DNA from: Comamonas serinivorans
Lineage (GTDB): Bacteria > Pseudomonadota > Gammaproteobacteria > Burkholderiales > Burkholderiaceae_C
Assembly (NCBI RefSeq): GCF_002158865.1
Contig: NZ_CP021455.1
Location: forward strand, 124,001-188,000
Length of the DNA: 64,000 nucleotides
Reading direction: 5' to 3'
Part shown: positions 17,897 through 26,860 of the stretch, in pieces
Layout: each line of letters opens with the position of its first letter
Numbering within the stretch: position 1 is the stretch's first letter
Program-made: the position numbers and the translations under genes
Notes under the pieces: generated by a model
What the model was told of the DNA's origin: nothing
The model's database searches: none
The model's input: only the letters and a program-made list of their open reading frames with translations

Positions 17897-17917
17897 TCGA
17901 TACTTTGTATCGATCAA
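17893..17917. terminator. Stem-loop between convergent creC and acyltransferase genes
   Basis: Perfect 11-bp inverted repeat TTGATCGATAC / GTATCGATCAA with a 3-nt loop, overlapping the creC stop codon. It lacks a T-tract and contains two GATC sites. It may be a weak bidirectional terminator for the convergent genes or a protein-binding palindrome. Confidence 0.5.
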
Positions 17918-17959
17918 CAGGCCATATGAATTCAATGAATGGAGTGGATACCAGTATTT

Positions 17960-19066
17960 TTAAGGAGATATGTTCACGCCGTTGTTGAGTGTATGGTGAG
18001 TGAGCCGTGGATGTCGGCGCAAGGAGCGTCGGGTCCACTCGATGGCGGGTTTTTCAACCCCGAACCACGACACGACGGCCATGCAGACGGTGGCGGCCAG
18101 CGACAGGACCAGGCAGACCCCCAGTGACCAGCCTTGCGCGAGGCAAACCTGGGTCAGTGCCTGCTGAATCGGGAAGGCGTAGATGTAAACGCCGTAAGAC
18201 AGGTCGGTGTGGGGGCGGCCGCGCAGCCACCCTGCACCGAGGTGCGCTGCACAGAAGGTGCAGCAGGGCACGCCCAGCCACAAGCCCAGTTGAATCAGGC
18301 TGGGGTGCGAAGTCCACGCGGCCAGCAACAAGGCCAGGACGCCGATACCCCCCATCCACCCGCTGCTGCTGACCCGGTGCTGGGCGAATGCGCTGCCGAT
18401 GAAGAAGTACACACCCAGCGCGGTGATGTCCTTCACGCTCCACATGTCGCGAAGCCAGTCGGGGGCCGTGGCCAGCAGGTCCGCTCCGGGGCGTGTGGCC
18501 ACGGTCAGCCAGATTAAGGCCAGTATGGCGGCGGAGATGAGGTAGATGAAACGAGAACGCCGAATGCCCCATATGGCCAGTGGCACGAGCAGGGCATACA
18601 TCAGCAGTTCGTAGCGGATGGTCCAGAGCGAACCATTCACCGCCCGGGCGAACGGGTTGTGTTCAAACACACCCGGCAACACCTGAACCGTGGCGATGCC
18701 AAAGGCGTTGTTGATCAGGTTCAGCCAGGTGGTGTCGTGGCGCCAGTACGCGGCTTGCGGCAGGGTGGTCATCGCAGCACCGACGACCCCCACGGAGAAC
18801 GCCGTGGCGACGATCAGACCCGGGAAGATGCGCCCCACCCGTTTGGCTGCGAAATCCAGCACGCCTTGGCTGCGCTCCCAGCTTTGGGCAATCAGGTAGC
18901 CGCTGATGAAGAAGAACACGTAAACGCCCACTGCGCCCAGGCTGTGGCCTGCGAAGGGCACCGGCAGGCTGAGCCGATACAGGAATTCGCCGTGGTTGAA
19001 CAGCACGGCCACGGCGGCCAACAGGCGCAGCAGGTTGAAGTTGTTGGAGGCGGACGAACTGGGCAC
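17960..19066 (-). CDS. Acyltransferase 3 family membrane protein (OafA/YrhL type)
   Basis: 368-residue polytopic inner-membrane protein with about ten hydrophobic segments. The first block NFNLLRLLAAVAVLFNHGEFLYRL carries the conserved family His (FNH), and GAVGVYVFFFISGYLIAQSW follows, both hallmarks of O-acyltransferases that acetylate cell-surface sugars. The protein ends in a basic tail. It is transcribed toward creC as a single gene. No polysaccharide locus is adjacent, so the acceptor glycan is unknown. The start at 19066 (MPSSSASNNFNLL) sits immediately before the first membrane helix. Confidence 0.88.
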   Translation of the reverse strand: MPSSSASNNFNLLRLLAAVAVLFNHGEFLYRLSLPVPFAGHSLGAVGVYVFFFISGYLIAQSWERSQGVLDFAAKRVGRIFPGLIVATAFSVGVVGAAMTTLPQAAYWRHDTTWLNLINNAFGIATVQVLPGVFEHNPFARAVNGSLWTIRYELLMYALLVPLAIWGIRRSRFIYLISAAILALIWLTVATRPGADLLATAPDWLRDMWSVKDITALGVYFFIGSAFAQHRVSSSGWMGGIGVLALLLAAWTSHPSLIQLGLWLGVPCCTFCAAHLGAGWLRGRPHTDLSYGVYIYAFPIQQALTQVCLAQGWSLGVCLVLSLAATVCMAVVSWFGVEKPAIEWTRRSLRRHPRLTHHTLNNGVNISP

Positions 19067-19362
19067 GGGGAAGTAAGGTTCACGGCGATGCGCGCATTGT
19101 GGGCCGCAGAACGAGGCCGGCCGGCAGGTACCGTCCCGCTTGTGCAGGGCGTGACGGTCTTTGGGTCTGCTGTTGCTCGGTACAGCTCATACCGCGTCAT
19201 CTGGACATGGACCGCGTGATGGCAGGTGTGGCGCATGTGCGGATTTCATGCTCGCTTCACATCCGCTTCTTGTGAGGCTCGCGCACTTCGCACGGCCATC
19301 GAATCGGGTTTGCACAGTTGGCTCATCGGTGCAGGGTGCACCGGGTTGATGAGGGACTTCAC

Positions 19363-21501
19363 ATGCAAACCGTCTCAGAACACTGGGTGAGTCAGGACAA
19401 CGAGGGCACACCCCGACCAACCAGGCCGCAAGCTTGGGCCTCTGCGCGCCGCGGCTGGCGCGAGCGTCTGCGGACGCAGCCGTGGCGCGCGGGCGCCGTG
19501 GGCTTGCTGCTGGTGCTGCAGGTTTCGGGTCCGGCCCAGGCGCAGCCGCAAGGTGAGGCGCCGGCCCGGACCGAGGCGCCGTATTTCTTTTTGCCGGGCG
19601 CAGATCCCCAGGTGGATGCTTTGCCGCTCAAGGGAACCCAGGTGGATGTCCGCATTGCGGGCGTGATTGCCGATGTGACGGTCACGCAGACGTACAAGAA
19701 CGAAGGCACGCGGCCCATCGAGGCCAAGTACGTGTTTCCGGGGTCGACGCGCGCAGCGGTGCACGCCATGAACGTGCGCCTGGGCGAGCGCCTCATCACG
19801 GCGCAGATCAAGGGCAAGGAGCAGGCCAGGATCGAGTACACGCAGGCCAAGCAGGCGGGCAAGACTGCGGCGCTGCTGGAGCAGCACCGACCGAACGTGT
19901 TCCAGATGGCGGTGGCCAACATCCTGCCCGGTGACGACGTGAAGGTGGAGCTGCGCTACACTGAGCTGCTGGTGCCGGAGGGCGGCCGCTACCAATTCGT
20001 GTTCCCCACCGTGGTGGGCCCGCGCTACAACAGCCCGAGCAGCCTGGAGGCCCGCAGTGAGTGGGTCGCCCAGCCCACGCAGGCCGCCGGCCGCAAGCCC
20101 TTGTCGGCCTTCGATTTGAAGCTGCGCCTGGAGGCGCCGCTGCCGATTGCGGCCGTGGGGTCCAAAACGCATCGGCTGACGACCACGGCGCAGGGTGACC
20201 GGCAGGTGAGCCTGGCGCTGGACGATGCCGATCGCACCGCCAACAACCGCGATTTCATCCTCGACTACAGCCTGGCGGGCCAGCAGGTGGCCTCGGGTCT
20301 GATGCTGATGCAGGGCGAGCAGGAGAATTTCTTCCTGGCCATGGTGCAGCCCCCCAAGGCCGTGGCGCTCAAGGCCGTCAACCCGCGCGAGTACATCTTC
20401 GTGGTTGACATCTCGGGCTCCATGCACGGCTTTCCGCTGGACACGGCCAAGGCCATGTTGCGCGAACTCATCGGCGGTCTGAGGCCATCGGACACCTTCA
20501 ACGTGATGCTGTTCTCGGGCAGCAACAGCATGCTCAACCCGCACAGCGTGCCGGCAACGCAGGCCAACATCGAGGGTGCCATCGCCACCATCGAGCGCAT
20601 GCAGGGCGGCGGCTCGACCGAGCTGATGCCAGCCTTGAAGCGCGTGTACGCGCAGGCCAAGTCGCCCAGCACCTCGCGCTCGGTGGTGGTGGTGACCGAT
20701 GGCTACGTGACCGTGGAGAGCGAGGCGTTCGCGCTCATCCGCAAGCACCTCGACGAGGCCAATGTGTTTGCCTTCGGCATCGGCAGCTCCGTCAATCGCC
20801 ACCTCATCGAGGGCATGGCGCGTGCCGGCAGGGGCGAGCCGTTCGTCATCACCTCGGCCAACGACGCCAAGGCCCAGGCCGACCGCTTTCGCCAGCTCGT
20901 GGCGCAGCCGGTGCTGACCTCGGTTCAGGCTGATTTCGAGGGCGTGGAGGTGTACGACGTGGTGCCCGAGCAACTGCCGGATGTGCTGGCCGAGCGGCCC
21001 GTGGTGGTGTTTGGCAAATGGCGCCCGAAAGAGGGGCAGCCGTTCCCTGGACGGGTGCGCATCTCGGGCCAGACGCCGGCGGGCCCGTTCCAGCAGGTGC
21101 TGCCCCTGGCCGACGCACCGGCCGAACCTGGGCAAAACACGGCGCTGCGGCAGCTGTGGGCGCGTGAGCGCATCGCCATGCTGAGCGACCAGGAGGCGCT
21201 GGACGGTGGCAGCGCGCTGCGCGAGCAGATCATGCAGCTGGGGCTGGGCTACAGCTTGCTGACCAACTACACCAGCTTCATCGCCGTGGACGAGGTGGTG
21301 CGTGTGAAAGATGCTGCGAACACGCAAACGGTGAACCAGCCGCTGCCCATGCCGGAAGGGGTGAGCAACCTGGCCGTGGCCGCTCAGGTGCCCAGTGCGC
21401 CCGAACCACAGGTGTGGGGTGCCATGGCCGTGTGTCTGTCCATGCTGGGTATGCTGGCACGGCGTAAGCGCAAACAACGGAAAAGCCACTATACCAGCTG
21501 A
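19363..21501 (+). CDS. VIT/VWA-domain surface protein with PEP-CTERM-type sorting tail
   Basis: 712 residues from the ATG at 19363. A long N-region with a signal helix (AGAVGLLLVLQVSGPAQA) leads into a VIT domain (about 75-200; VTVTQTYKNEGTRPIEAKYVFPGS). A von Willebrand A domain follows, with the MIDAS motif DISGS at residues 349-353 and VVVVTDGYV. The C-terminus is a tripartite sorting signal: P680-E681-P682, a hydrophobic helix (VWGAMAVCLSMLGMLA) and a basic tail (RRKRKQRK). That is a PEP-CTERM tail, the substrate signal of exosortases. The exosortase gene starts 9 bases after the stop. It is probably exported, cleaved by that enzyme and displayed on the envelope. Its ligand is unknown. 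Confidence 0.88.
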   Translation: MQTVSEHWVSQDNEGTPRPTRPQAWASARRGWRERLRTQPWRAGAVGLLLVLQVSGPAQAQPQGEAPARTEAPYFFLPGADPQVDALPLKGTQVDVRIAGVIADVTVTQTYKNEGTRPIEAKYVFPGSTRAAVHAMNVRLGERLITAQIKGKEQARIEYTQAKQAGKTAALLEQHRPNVFQMAVANILPGDDVKVELRYTELLVPEGGRYQFVFPTVVGPRYNSPSSLEARSEWVAQPTQAAGRKPLSAFDLKLRLEAPLPIAAVGSKTHRLTTTAQGDRQVSLALDDADRTANNRDFILDYSLAGQQVASGLMLMQGEQENFFLAMVQPPKAVALKAVNPREYIFVVDISGSMHGFPLDTAKAMLRELIGGLRPSDTFNVMLFSGSNSMLNPHSVPATQANIEGAIATIERMQGGGSTELMPALKRVYAQAKSPSTSRSVVVVTDGYVTVESEAFALIRKHLDEANVFAFGIGSSVNRHLIEGMARAGRGEPFVITSANDAKAQADRFRQLVAQPVLTSVQADFEGVEVYDVVPEQLPDVLAERPVVVFGKWRPKEGQPFPGRVRISGQTPAGPFQQVLPLADAPAEPGQNTALRQLWARERIAMLSDQEALDGGSALREQIMQLGLGYSLLTNYTSFIAVDEVVRVKDAANTQTVNQPLPMPEGVSNLAVAAQVPSAPEPQVWGAMAVCLSMLGMLARRKRKQRKSHYTS

Positions 21502-21510
21502 GGTCAGACC

Positions 21511-23091
21511 ATGAACCCGCGCATGCACACGGACGAGATCCGCCTGTTTCCTGGGCAGCAACCCGCGCCTGACCAGGCCGCTGGGACGGATCGCCAGAGT
21601 GGGGCACCGGCCGCGCCGAAGTCCAGCCTGCCGTCCTGGCTGCTGGCGCCCAGGCGCCTGGCTTGTGCGGTGGCGCTTGATCGGCTGGCGCCGTGCTGGC
21701 TGATGGTCAGCCTGCTGCTGGCCACCTGGCCGCAGTGGATCTGGATGGCACGCCGCATGGTCGACGGCTCGGACGATCCGCTGGGGGTGTTGGCGCTGCT
21801 GGCTTTGTTGGCGGTGGTCTGGGTGAATCGGCGTGGCCTGCGCCAGTCGCCCGACTTGAGCTGGTTGCTGGCCGCCATGGCGCTGATGGGGGCCGGGGCG
21901 TGGGCACAGGCCAACCTGCCCGATCTGGCAGCAGCGCTGCTGGCCATGCTGGGCCTGGTGTGTGGCCTGCGGGCCTTGCTGCCCCGTCGCGTGGCCAGTG
22001 CGCCGCTGCTGGTGCTGGCGGTGTTGGCCTTGCCGCTGATGGCTTCGCTGCAGTACTTCGTGGGCTACCCGCTGCGCGTGCTGGTGGCCGAAGCCACACT
22101 GGCGTTGATGCAGGCCACGCACCACGTGCAGCGCGAAGGGACGGCCCTGGTGGTCGACGGCCAGCTGGTGCTGATCGATGCCGCGTGCTCGGGCGTGCAA
22201 CTGGCGTGGATGGGCTACTTCAGCGCCGCCTGCCTGGCCTTGGTGCGCGGCCTGGACACGCGGCGCTTCCTCAGCCGCCTGCCATGGGTCAGCGTGTGGG
22301 TGCTGGGCGGCAACATCGTGCGCAGCTGGCTGCTGGTGACGCTGCAGGCGAACGGCCAGCCCTTGGCCACCTGGCTGCACGAAGGCATCGGGCTGGTGTG
22401 CCTGGCGGTGGTGTGTGGCGGCATCGCCTGGCAGATGCGGCCGGCATTGATCGAGGCATTGCCGCAGCGGGCAGGCTGGATGGGGCCGGCTGCAGCCTGG
22501 CGCGTGCCCAACCAGCTGCGCTGGCGGCTGACGCTGAAGGCCGCTTGCCTGGGCATCATGCCGGTGCTGGCGGTGGCCCATGCCGTGGTGCTGGGCCAGC
22601 ACCCTGAAGCGAGGCCGCAGCCCGCCAGCGTCGAATGGCCGCGCACCTGGCAAGGCAAACCGCTGCGGCCTTTGGCGCTGGGGGCTGTCGAGCAGCGTTT
22701 TGCAGCGAATTTTCCGGGTCAGCTGGCCCGCCTGACCAATGGCGAGGACCTGCTGGTGTGGCGCCATGTGTCGCGGCCCACGCGCATGCTGCACCCGGCG
22801 GCCGATTGCTACCGGGCCTTGGGGTACCAAGTGAAGGATGAGCATTTGTCATCGGCGGTGGCTGATACCCCAGATCATAGCCACGCGGCTGACGCCGCCA
22901 GTTTGCCGGCTACGCAGGGCCTGTGGCGCTGTTTCATCGCCGACAAGGACGGCCAGCGGCTGCGCGTGTGCGAACGTCTGGAGGATGCGCAGGGTCGGGT
23001 GTTCACCGACACGTCGGCCTGGTACTGGGCCGCCAGCCTGGGGCAATCCACAGGGCCCTGGCAGGCCCTGACCGTGGCCCAGGCGCAGTAG
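21511..23091 (+). CDS. xrt: Exosortase with C-terminal EpsI-like domain
   Basis: 526-residue polytopic membrane transpeptidase of the exosortase/EpsH family. The predicted triad is visible: Cys226 in DAACSGVQ, Arg271 in NIVRSW and His290 in WLHEGIG. About eight hydrophobic segments fill residues 55-390. After them comes a periplasmic segment (about 395-526; EWPRTWQGKPLRPLAL, LVWRHVSRPTRMLHPAADCYRALGY) resembling EpsI/DUF3485, which is fused to or next to exosortases elsewhere. The gene lies between the VIT/VWA PEP-CTERM gene and a GT51 gene in tight spacing, so the VIT/VWA protein is the likely dedicated substrate. The subclass may be XrtQ-like; I am not certain. Confidence 0.88.
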   Translation: MNPRMHTDEIRLFPGQQPAPDQAAGTDRQSGAPAAPKSSLPSWLLAPRRLACAVALDRLAPCWLMVSLLLATWPQWIWMARRMVDGSDDPLGVLALLALLAVVWVNRRGLRQSPDLSWLLAAMALMGAGAWAQANLPDLAAALLAMLGLVCGLRALLPRRVASAPLLVLAVLALPLMASLQYFVGYPLRVLVAEATLALMQATHHVQREGTALVVDGQLVLIDAACSGVQLAWMGYFSAACLALVRGLDTRRFLSRLPWVSVWVLGGNIVRSWLLVTLQANGQPLATWLHEGIGLVCLAVVCGGIAWQMRPALIEALPQRAGWMGPAAAWRVPNQLRWRLTLKAACLGIMPVLAVAHAVVLGQHPEARPQPASVEWPRTWQGKPLRPLALGAVEQRFAANFPGQLARLTNGEDLLVWRHVSRPTRMLHPAADCYRALGYQVKDEHLSSAVADTPDHSHAADAASLPATQGLWRCFIADKDGQRLRVCERLEDAQGRVFTDTSAWYWAASLGQSTGPWQALTVAQAQ

Positions 23092-23157
23092 GGTGGCGGG
23101 GTGCGTGGCCCTGATGGAGGGGATGGGCCATCGGTGGAGTGACTTCGGGAGAACTGC

Positions 23158-24504
23158 ATGCCTGTTGATCTGCAGCCTGACGCTTGCCGGGGCCCCGTTC
23201 GCTGGGGCCGGGCCAGGCGGGTGGTGCGCCGTTGTGCATGGTGGGTCGGGCTGACGCTGGGTGTTGCGGCCCTGGCCGTCGGTGTGGCTTTGACCGTGGT
23301 GTGGGCCAGCTTGCGCCCCGCGGCGGGCGAGTGGGCGGAGACGTTCTCGGTGCCGGTGCCCGGTACGGCCCGGCAGGTGCCGCTGCGGCTGGGCGTGCCG
23401 TCGTTGATCCGCCTGGCCACGCAGCCGCCGCTGGCCCGTTGGCTGGTGGCCCAGGTGCAGGCAGTGCCCATGGGGCCCAACCGGCTGCAGCTGAGCTGGC
23501 ACGACGCCGACAGGCGCTTGAGCGTGACGTGTGCACCCTGCACGCTGGTACACCCCGGCCTGGGTTCGCAGCCGATCACGGTCACGCGGCTGGGCGGCGA
23601 CCTGCGCCGCCATGGCGAAGCGCTGCAAGGCCAGGTGTGGCTGGGCGACGAGCCCCGGCAGATTCGCGTGGCCTGGCAGGGCGATTTGAGCCAGGCCGGC
23701 CTGCGCATCCGCAGCCAGACCCAGCACCAGTCCATGGCCGACCTGTACGCCGCCCTGGCGCCCAGCCTGCCGGAGGTCGCGCGGGCCACGGTGGAGGGCG
23801 AGTGGGGCCTGCAGCTGAGCCTGGACCTGCCGCGGGGGCGGACGGAATGGCTGCCCGACATCCGCGGCTTCTCGGTCACGGGCCTGGGCACCGAGGCGCT
23901 GCTGGACCTGCCGGGCGCCGGCCTGCCGTTGCAGCATCCGCTGGTGCGGGCCGTCATCGCGGCCGAAGACCAGCGCTTTGAGCAGCACACCGGCCTGGAC
24001 CTCAGCGAGCTGCAACAGGTCCTGCAGCAGGGCGATGGCGCAGCCTCGCGGGGGGCCAGCACCTTGACGCAGCAACTGGCCAAGCTGGTCTACACCGATG
24101 GCGAGCGCAGCGTGCTGCGCAAGGCGCGTGAGCTGCTGTATGCGGCCGACATGGAGCGCAGCCTGGGCAAGGCGCGCATCCTGCAGCTCTACCTGGCGCA
24201 CGCCCCTTGGGGCGAGGGCGTGGTCGGGGCTGGGGCCGCTGCCCAGCATTATTTCGGTCGCCCCGCTGCACGCCTGAGCACGGCCCAGGCGGTGTGGCTG
24301 GCCAGCATGCTCAACCAGCCCGACACCCATGCCCGGCGTTGGCGCCAGCGGGGCCAGGTCGACCTGCGACGCGCCACCTGGGTGGCGCAGCAGATGCGCC
24401 TGCCCATGCAGGGGCTGTCGCCGCGCCGGTTGAAGGCCGTGGTGGCCGAACTGCAGCAGCTGCAGTCCCAGGCCTGGCTCACGGGCTCGTCAAGGCCGGA
24501 GTGA
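23158..24504 (+). CDS. Monofunctional GT51 peptidoglycan glycosyltransferase-like protein
   Basis: 448 residues: one N-terminal membrane anchor (about 28-52; WWVGLTLGVAALAVGVAL), a 200-residue extracytoplasmic region of unknown fold, then a GT51 domain (about 255-420). The GT51 motifs are RAVIAAEDQRFEQHTGLD with catalytic Glu270, GASTLTQQLAKLVY, RKARELLYAADMERSLGKARILQLYL and YFGRPAARLSTAQAVWLASMLNQP. There is no transpeptidase domain. The family polymerises lipid II into glycan strands. It is the third gene of the exosortase cassette (66 bases after the exosortase stop), suggesting that it works with display of the VIT/VWA protein rather than in bulk wall synthesis. Confidence 0.85.
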   Translation: MPVDLQPDACRGPVRWGRARRVVRRCAWWVGLTLGVAALAVGVALTVVWASLRPAAGEWAETFSVPVPGTARQVPLRLGVPSLIRLATQPPLARWLVAQVQAVPMGPNRLQLSWHDADRRLSVTCAPCTLVHPGLGSQPITVTRLGGDLRRHGEALQGQVWLGDEPRQIRVAWQGDLSQAGLRIRSQTQHQSMADLYAALAPSLPEVARATVEGEWGLQLSLDLPRGRTEWLPDIRGFSVTGLGTEALLDLPGAGLPLQHPLVRAVIAAEDQRFEQHTGLDLSELQQVLQQGDGAASRGASTLTQQLAKLVYTDGERSVLRKARELLYAADMERSLGKARILQLYLAHAPWGEGVVGAGAAAQHYFGRPAARLSTAQAVWLASMLNQPDTHARRWRQRGQVDLRRATWVAQQMRLPMQGLSPRRLKAVVAELQQLQSQAWLTGSSRPE

Positions 24505-24797
24505 GTGGCCATGGCTGTATGTGGGATTCAGCCCCGTGGCCGCAGCACTGCGACAGCCTACGGGGTCAGGTGTTGCACAGGCTGCCCTCGGTCCGCGCGC
24601 CTGGGACAGGTCACACCTGCGTCAGCTGAGGGTGTGAGGGCGGGGTGGGTGGCTTTAGCCCGGGCCAGCGATCGGCAACTGCGTCAGGCGTGGCCAGCGA
24701 AGCGGGAAGCCGACCGCGGCGTGCGTGTGGCCATCCATCCCGATGGCGCGGTTGCGCGGGTGAGCCCGCAACGGGCGGTTGAGCGGGCCGGCGGGGC

Positions 24798-25601
24798 TCA
24801 GACCAGGCGCCAGGCCACCTGGCCCAGCGGGCCGAAATCGCCTTGCATGACGTCGCCGGCGCGCACCGGCACCGGCCGAATCAAGGTGCCCGAGAGCACG
24901 ATCTGGCCGGGTTCCAGCTTCTCGCCCCACTGGCTGAGCCGGTTGGCCAGCCAGGCCACGCTCTTGGCCGGGTGCGACATCACGGTGGCGGCCAGCCCCG
25001 TGTCCTCGATGGCGCCGTTCTTGTAGAGCATGGCGCCGACCCAGGGCAGGTTCAGCTCGGTGGGGCGCGTGGGATGGCCACCCAGCATGGCGCCCGCAGC
25101 CACGCTGTTGTCGGACACCAGGTCGACCAGGGTGCGCGGTGCCTTGGTCTGCGGATGGAGCTGCTGGACGCGGGCGTCCACGATCTCGAACGAGGGGACG
25201 ATGCAGTCCGTGGCGGCCAGCACGTCGAACGCGGTGACGCGCGGGCCTTGCAGCGGTTTGCCGATGATGAAGGCCAGTTCCAGCTCGACGTTGGCCGCGA
25301 TGAAGCGATCGGCCGGCAGGCTGCTGCCGTTGTCGAACACCATGTCGTCGTAGAGCCAGCCGATGGCGGGCTCGCTGGCGCCATACATGGCCTGCGTGGC
25401 GCGGGACGTCATGGCGATTTTGTAGCCGCGCAGGCTGCGGCCTTCGTCGTGGCGCAGCGTCCCCCAGGCGCGCGAGATGGCATACGCCTCGTCCACGGTC
25501 AGGTCGGGCCACTGGGCCGACAACTGGGCCATGGGCGTGCGCGTTTGCTGGGCGTGCTGCAGCTGGGCAGCCAGGCTGGTGATCTGTTCTTTTGGCAGCA
25601 T
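24798..25601 (-). CDS. hpaH: 2-oxo-hept-4-ene-1,7-dioate hydratase-like protein
   Basis: 267 residues from the ATG at 25601 (MLPKEQ); a TTG seven codons upstream keeps the frame but gives a poorer start. The sequence follows the hydratase branch of the fumarylacetoacetate hydrolase fold: GYKIAMTSRATQAMYG, the metal-site region ELELAFIIGKPL, AATDCIVPSFEIVDAR and GTLIRPVPVRAGD. HpaH adds water to the dienoate made in homoprotocatechuate breakdown. No other hpa genes are nearby, so it may serve another meta-cleavage pathway (MhpD/DmpE type) encoded elsewhere. It stands alone, with 48-nt repeat copy 4 just before its start. Confidence 0.82.
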   Translation of the reverse strand: MLPKEQITSLAAQLQHAQQTRTPMAQLSAQWPDLTVDEAYAISRAWGTLRHDEGRSLRGYKIAMTSRATQAMYGASEPAIGWLYDDMVFDNGSSLPADRFIAANVELELAFIIGKPLQGPRVTAFDVLAATDCIVPSFEIVDARVQQLHPQTKAPRTLVDLVSDNSVAAGAMLGGHPTRPTELNLPWVGAMLYKNGAIEDTGLAATVMSHPAKSVAWLANRLSQWGEKLEPGQIVLSGTLIRPVPVRAGDVMQGDFGPLGQVAWRLV

Positions 25602-25624
25602 GGTGTTGGCGAAGTGAATCAAGG

Positions 25625-25672
25625 GGTATGCATGTTTTTCCGTTCATCAAGAAACAGGAACAAAGGCATACT
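25625..25672. repeat. 48-nt inverted repeat, copy 4
   Basis: Left arm GGTATGCATGTTTTTCCGTT, spacer CATCAAGA, right arm AACAGGAACAAAGGCATACT. Pairing is good at both ends, with mismatches in the middle. It lies 23 bases upstream of the hydratase start and overlaps its likely 5' untranslated region. Confidence 0.85.
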
Positions 25673-25968
25673 GCTGTTAAAAGTCCCGAAAACCATCCAG
25701 GACAACGGATTCACTGTAGCGCGAGTGGCGGGGTGGTCCTGCTGCCTGGGGCTCAGCCTCGCTCGGGTCTGCGGGATGAACGCCCGGCGGTGCAGGGCAA
25801 CCTCGCGCACCTCGCCATGCTGAACAACCACGCCGGCATCGACACCTTGCGCGTGATGGGGCAGGGCACGCACCATGTGCCACCAGCGGTGCCGCTGGCT
25901 TCGTCGATTGGGCCTTCGCACCGCGGGCGCGTGTGGGCCGGTGCCCAGACCATGGCGCAGGCCCCATG
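25673..25968. other. Gene-free stretch between the hydratase promoter side and the bactofilin terminator
   Basis: About 300 bases. It must hold the hydratase promoter on the minus strand. Short open frames exist on both strands, but none has family features or a good ribosome site. No further repeat copy is seen. Confidence 0.45.
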
Positions 25969-26000
25969 AAAAACGCCCTGCCGAAAAGGGGGCAGGGCGT
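25969..26000 (-). terminator. Rho-independent terminator of the bactofilin gene
   Basis: Stem CGCCCTGCC / GGCAGGGCG. On the minus strand it is followed by TTTTT. It lies 38 bases after the bactofilin stop codon. Confidence 0.9.
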
Positions 26001-26037
26001 CAAGAACAGGCGTGCAGTGCACGCGCAGGCAGGCGGA

Positions 26038-26616
26038 TCAGCTCAGCGAGGCGGCGGCAGGAGCAGGTGCGGGCGCGGCAGCGGCAGGCTTGGCGTCCTT
26101 GTCGGCCGGTTTGGCGGACTTGGCGTGGGTGTCGGAGGAGATCTCGCCCGACACCTGGCCGCCTTCTTCGATCACGAGCTTGCCGTAGCGGATCTTGCCG
26201 GTGACCTTGCCGGTGGCAAAGATCACGAGCTTGTCACGCACGGTCAGGTCGCCGTCGAATTCGCCGCGGATCTCGGCGATGTCGATGTTGGCCGAACCCT
26301 TGAACGCGCCTTGTTCCGAAATCTGGATCACGCGCGAATCCATCGTGGCTTCCACCGTGCCTTCCACGACCAGCGTGTCGCAGTCGGTGATCTCAACGCC
26401 ACGCAGCTTGATGTTGGGGCCCACGGTCAGCTTGGCGCCGCTTTCTTCCTTGACGGGAGCAGCCACCGGTGCGGCCGCGTTGCTCAGCGACGAGGGGACG
26501 GCGACCGACGACACCGGCGAGCTGCCGCCAGGCGTGACGCCACCAGAGGTGGGGGTGGGACGGGGGTTGAAGGAGTCGCCTTCACGCTTGCCGCCAAATA
26601 CCGAGTTCAGTGCCAT
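26038..26616 (-). CDS. Bactofilin (polymer-forming cytoskeletal protein)
   Basis: 192 residues. A low-complexity Pro/Ser/Ala N-tail (about 1-60) and an Ala/Lys/Pro C-tail (about 165-192) flank a bactofilin core with the regular six-residue beta-helix rhythm: KLTVGPNIKLRGVEITDCDTLVVEG, VIQISEQGAFKGSANIDIAEIRGEFDGDLTV, LVIFATGKVTGKIRYGKLVIEEGGQVSGEI. Bactofilins self-assemble without nucleotide into filaments that position envelope enzymes and shape the cell. It is a single gene with its own terminator, divergent from the Mla-type transporter genes (244 bases between starts). Confidence 0.93.
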   Translation of the reverse strand: MALNSVFGGKREGDSFNPRPTPTSGGVTPGGSSPVSSVAVPSSLSNAAAPVAAPVKEESGAKLTVGPNIKLRGVEITDCDTLVVEGTVEATMDSRVIQISEQGAFKGSANIDIAEIRGEFDGDLTVRDKLVIFATGKVTGKIRYGKLVIEEGGQVSGEISSDTHAKSAKPADKDAKPAAAAPAPAPAAASLS

Positions 26617-26860
26617 GCCTGCTCCTAATTGCTCACAAATTGTGTGATCCTATCGACATGAGCACCCTGCTCATGGCGTGTTGTCTCAAAAACTTGCAAG
26701 AATCGTAACGCAATAAGTCGCTCGTATCGAAAGGCAGATGCGCAGAGGATGGGGGCAATTGTCAGCAAAAGTCCATGCATGCATGGGCGGTAAGCCGTTT
26801 TTCGCGGCCTGCGCAGGATTGCTCCCTAGAATCAGCCATCCCTGTGCCGCCTGAGCGCCC

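Noticed and set aside
17960..17995. Possible further copy of the 48-nt repeat around the creC/acyltransferase junction (gtatcgatcaac and ccagtattttt)
   Set aside because: It lacks the CGTT-8 nt-AACG centre and the 48-nt spacing; the palindrome there is a different 11-bp repeat.
19375..22845. A 1156-codon open frame on the minus strand opposite the VIT/VWA and exosortase genes
   Set aside because: It is His/Gln/Arg-rich, has no family motifs, and is the mirror of two well-supported plus-strand genes; such frames arise automatically in GC-rich coding DNA.
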